A stretch of DNA of 9,074 nt from an uncultured Pyrinomonas sp. (GTDB lineage Bacteria > Acidobacteriota > Blastocatellia > Pyrinomonadales > Pyrinomonadaceae), in contig CAKZOF010000346.1 of the NCBI GenBank assembly GCA_937135995.1, forward strand, positions 1 to 9,074, given 5' to 3'. Below the pieces are notes generated by a model. The model worked only from the letters and a program-made list of their open reading frames with translations. It was not told the origin of the DNA and did not search any database. How positions within the stretch are numbered: the stretch's first letter is position 1; the number at the start of each line of letters is the position of its first letter. The position numbers and the translations under genes are program-made. Below, in pieces: positions 7,603-9,074 of the stretch.

Positions 7603-7614
7603 AAGACCGGTCTT
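7603..7614. promoter_or_regulatory. Perfect 12-base palindrome, possible operator
   Basis: AAGACCGGTCTT is its own reverse complement over twelve bases. It lies between the glycosyltransferase stop and the GC-rich hairpin, about 145 bases upstream of the lolC/E start. Such symmetry suits a dimeric DNA-binding protein, but no promoter was recognised beside it. With this base composition a twelve-base palindrome could occur by chance in a window of this size only rarely, so it deserves mention without a firm function. Confidence 0.3.
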
Positions 7615-7666
7615 GTGCGCTCGAACCATCTCCAGCACTGCGCGCCACCGGATGACTTCGACGGCC

Positions 7667-9074
7667 CTACAAACCGAAGAGTCGCCGCACGCGCTCGAAG
7701 CGTGCGTGCCGTGGTTCGCTTCGGTTCTCAGGTAACAGACGCCACAACTCCGGATCGTCGCGCGCGCTCGCGTCGTCCGGCGGACGGATTTCGAAGATCG
7801 TCTCCGACACGTGCCGGAAGCGGAACCGCTCTTGCAGACCGACCAGCGCGCGCGTCTCTTCTTCTTGCCAACCACGCGTCGCCCATAAGCGCGGATCAAT
7901 ATCGACGAAGACGCGCTTGCCTTCGCTCAAGCGTTGCGCGACGACGTCTGCAAGGTGCGGGCCGGGCCAGCCGCCGCCCGTGCCGATCGTCTCCCACCGC
8001 CCTAATCCGAGGCCACGCCAGAAGTTGACGCTGACGGTCTGCCCGCCGGCCATCACCACAGCATCCGACGGAAGCAACGCGAGCCTCTTTTTGTACTCGC
8101 CGGTGAGCGCGTGCGCGGCTAGCGTCGGCCACGTGTAGGCATAAACCGCCGCGCCGACCGCCGCCGTGGCGAGCGAAACAACCACCGCTGCACGCATAAA
8201 AGCGCGCCGTTCATCCTGCACTCGGTCTCGCCAGCGCCGCCAGAGGTGGTCGCCAACCAGCGGTGCCAGCGCCGGCAACCCCGTCAACAAGTAACGTCCA
8301 TTGAGGACCAAGCTGTAGTGTGCGATCAGCGCAAGGTTGGCGGCCAAGCCGACCAACGCGGCAACAAGCAAAGGCGAGCAACCGCGTCGCCATGCGCGCG
8401 CAAGAGCAAAGGGCAGAACCACCAACACCACCGGCGCAGCGATGAAGAAGTAGGCCAAGAGCGCGCGCAAGTTACCGACAGAGACCGGGTGCCGAGCCGA
8501 TTCGGCCTGCGCCGACCGAAACCACGCCCACCACCAAGCACGATAGTCGCCGAGATCGAGCGCGAAGAGCAGGGCGAACGGACCGAAGGCGCAGAGCAGA
8601 AAGACGAGCGCGGCCAGCACTGTGGTCTTTCCTTCTGCGCCGCGCCAACGCCAGCCGTATGCCAGCGGCATGAGCACAAGCCACGGCGCATAGAGCAACG
8701 AAGCTTCGCGCACGTTCGCGCCCAACCCGAGCAGCGCCGCCCCCGCAAGTACGAGAAGCCGTCTCCGCAGTCGCAACCCGCGCAGGTGGACCACCAACGC
8801 CACTGCCAGCAGAAGGATCGCCGGGATCTCGGTCATCGCCTGCCCGCTGTAGATGATGAAAAACGGCGAGAGGCCGACGAGCAGCGCGGCGAGCGTCGCC
8901 GCGTGCGCGGAACGGGTCAATTCCTTGGCCAAAGTCCAACAAGCGACCACTGCGAGCGGACTCTGCACGACGACGGCGTACTTGAAGAGCAGGTACGCTT
9001 GCTCTCTCGGGAACTCAACAAGCGCGTGCGCTGCACGCCAGAGTAGATGATTGAAGAGGATGAAGAGCGTGCGC
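7667..9074 (-). CDS. Polytopic membrane glycosyltransferase, GT39/ArnT-like, 5' end missing
   Basis: The frame is open from the right edge to a TAG at 7667-7669, giving 468 visible residues; a GTG at 8968 is internal, because the same frame continues in membrane-protein style to the edge. About eight to ten hydrophobic segments span residues 30-315. SGQAMTEIPA (about 76-85) and GRYLLTGLPALAPL (about 259-272) resemble the conserved MTE and RY-LP-P motifs of lipid-linked-sugar glycosyltransferases of the GT39/PMT/ArnT superfamily. The catalytic acidic residues of that family sit in the first periplasmic loop, which is outside the window, so activity cannot be judged. After the last helix comes a soluble tail of about 150 residues (about 320-468), with AGGQTVSVNFWRG and a VFVDIDPRLWATRG stretch, which I do not recognise. 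The acceptor (lipid A, polysaccharide, protein) is unknown. It is on the same strand as lolC/E but separated by 207 bases with a hairpin, so probably a separate unit. Confidence 0.75.
   Translation of the reverse strand, partial: RTLFILFNHLLWRAAHALVEFPREQAYLLFKYAVVVQSPLAVVACWTLAKELTRSAHAATLAALLVGLSPFFIIYSGQAMTEIPAILLLAVALVVHLRGLRLRRRLLVLAGAALLGLGANVREASLLYAPWLVLMPLAYGWRWRGAEGKTTVLAALVFLLCAFGPFALLFALDLGDYRAWWWAWFRSAQAESARHPVSVGNLRALLAYFFIAAPVVLVVLPFALARAWRRGCSPLLVAALVGLAANLALIAHYSLVLNGRYLLTGLPALAPLVGDHLWRRWRDRVQDERRAFMRAAVVVSLATAAVGAAVYAYTWPTLAAHALTGEYKKRLALLPSDAVVMAGGQTVSVNFWRGLGLGRWETIGTGGGWPGPHLADVVAQRLSEGKRVFVDIDPRLWATRGWQEEETRALVGLQERFRFRHVSETIFEIRPPDDASARDDPELWRLLPENRSEPRHARFERVRRLFGL

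Noticed and set aside
7460..7648. A longer N-terminus for the lolC/E permease (63 extra codons)
   Set aside because: The added residues are Arg/Ser-rich, include the hairpin region and do not resemble the LolC/E start; MMLYELFLAWRYLRA is the family-typical beginning.
7553..7679. An 11-base direct repeat, ACAAACCGAAG, at 7553-7563 and 7669-7679
   Set aside because: One copy includes the end of the glycosyltransferase coding region; the short repeat has no flanking structure, and a chance match seems likely.
8246..9046. A 266-codon plus-strand frame opposite the glycosyltransferase
   Set aside because: Gln/Arg-rich shadow of a Leu/Ala-rich membrane protein; no domain or RBS.

Overview
This 9,074-base window is GC-rich and carries five protein-coding genes, all on the minus strand. 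Read in the direction of transcription (right to left) they are: a polytopic membrane glycosyltransferase of the GT39/ArnT-like kind (5' end cut by the right edge), a LolC/LolE-family lipoprotein-release permease, its LolD ATPase, a ClpC-type AAA+ unfoldase, and the outer-membrane assembly protein BamA (3' end cut by the left edge). I see no rRNA, tRNA, CRISPR array, insertion sequence or phage gene.

Organism: BamA and Lol proteins mean a Gram-negative (diderm) envelope. ClpC rather than ClpA, high GC, an acidobacterial-looking BamA (five POTRA domains with a long third one, and an IRGY barrel motif) and housekeeping -10 boxes reading TATAAT make Acidobacteriota, perhaps the Blastocatellia/Chloracidobacterium side, my best guess. 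This is inference from protein character, not a database match.

Layout: 7667-9074 is the glycosyltransferase. A 207-base gap (7460-7666) follows, with a GC-rich hairpin and a perfect 12-base palindrome. lolC/E and lolD (7459 to 5451) overlap by four bases (ATGA), so they form a translationally coupled pair. A 193-base gap (5258-5450) carries a TATAAT box for clpC. clpC (5257 to 2909) is followed by a 296-base gap (2613-2908) holding a candidate clpC terminator, a good sigma-70-type promoter, a leader of about 167 bases and a clear ribosome binding site for bamA.

Biology: lolCE-lolD and bamA are core outer-membrane biogenesis genes and are often neighbours in diderm bacteria (lol, bamA, skp, lpxD, fabZ, lpxA order). 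The unusual points are that clpC sits between them and that this ClpC appears to lack the coiled-coil middle (M/UVR) domain typical of ClpC. The LolD-LolC/E complex extracts lipoproteins from the inner membrane, BamA inserts beta-barrel proteins into the outer membrane, and ClpC with ClpP would degrade proteins in the cytoplasm. The window reads mainly as a housekeeping envelope locus; I did not find a convincing new defence or mobile system. Long open frames on the plus strand are codon-bias shadows, including one of 828 codons opposite bamA.
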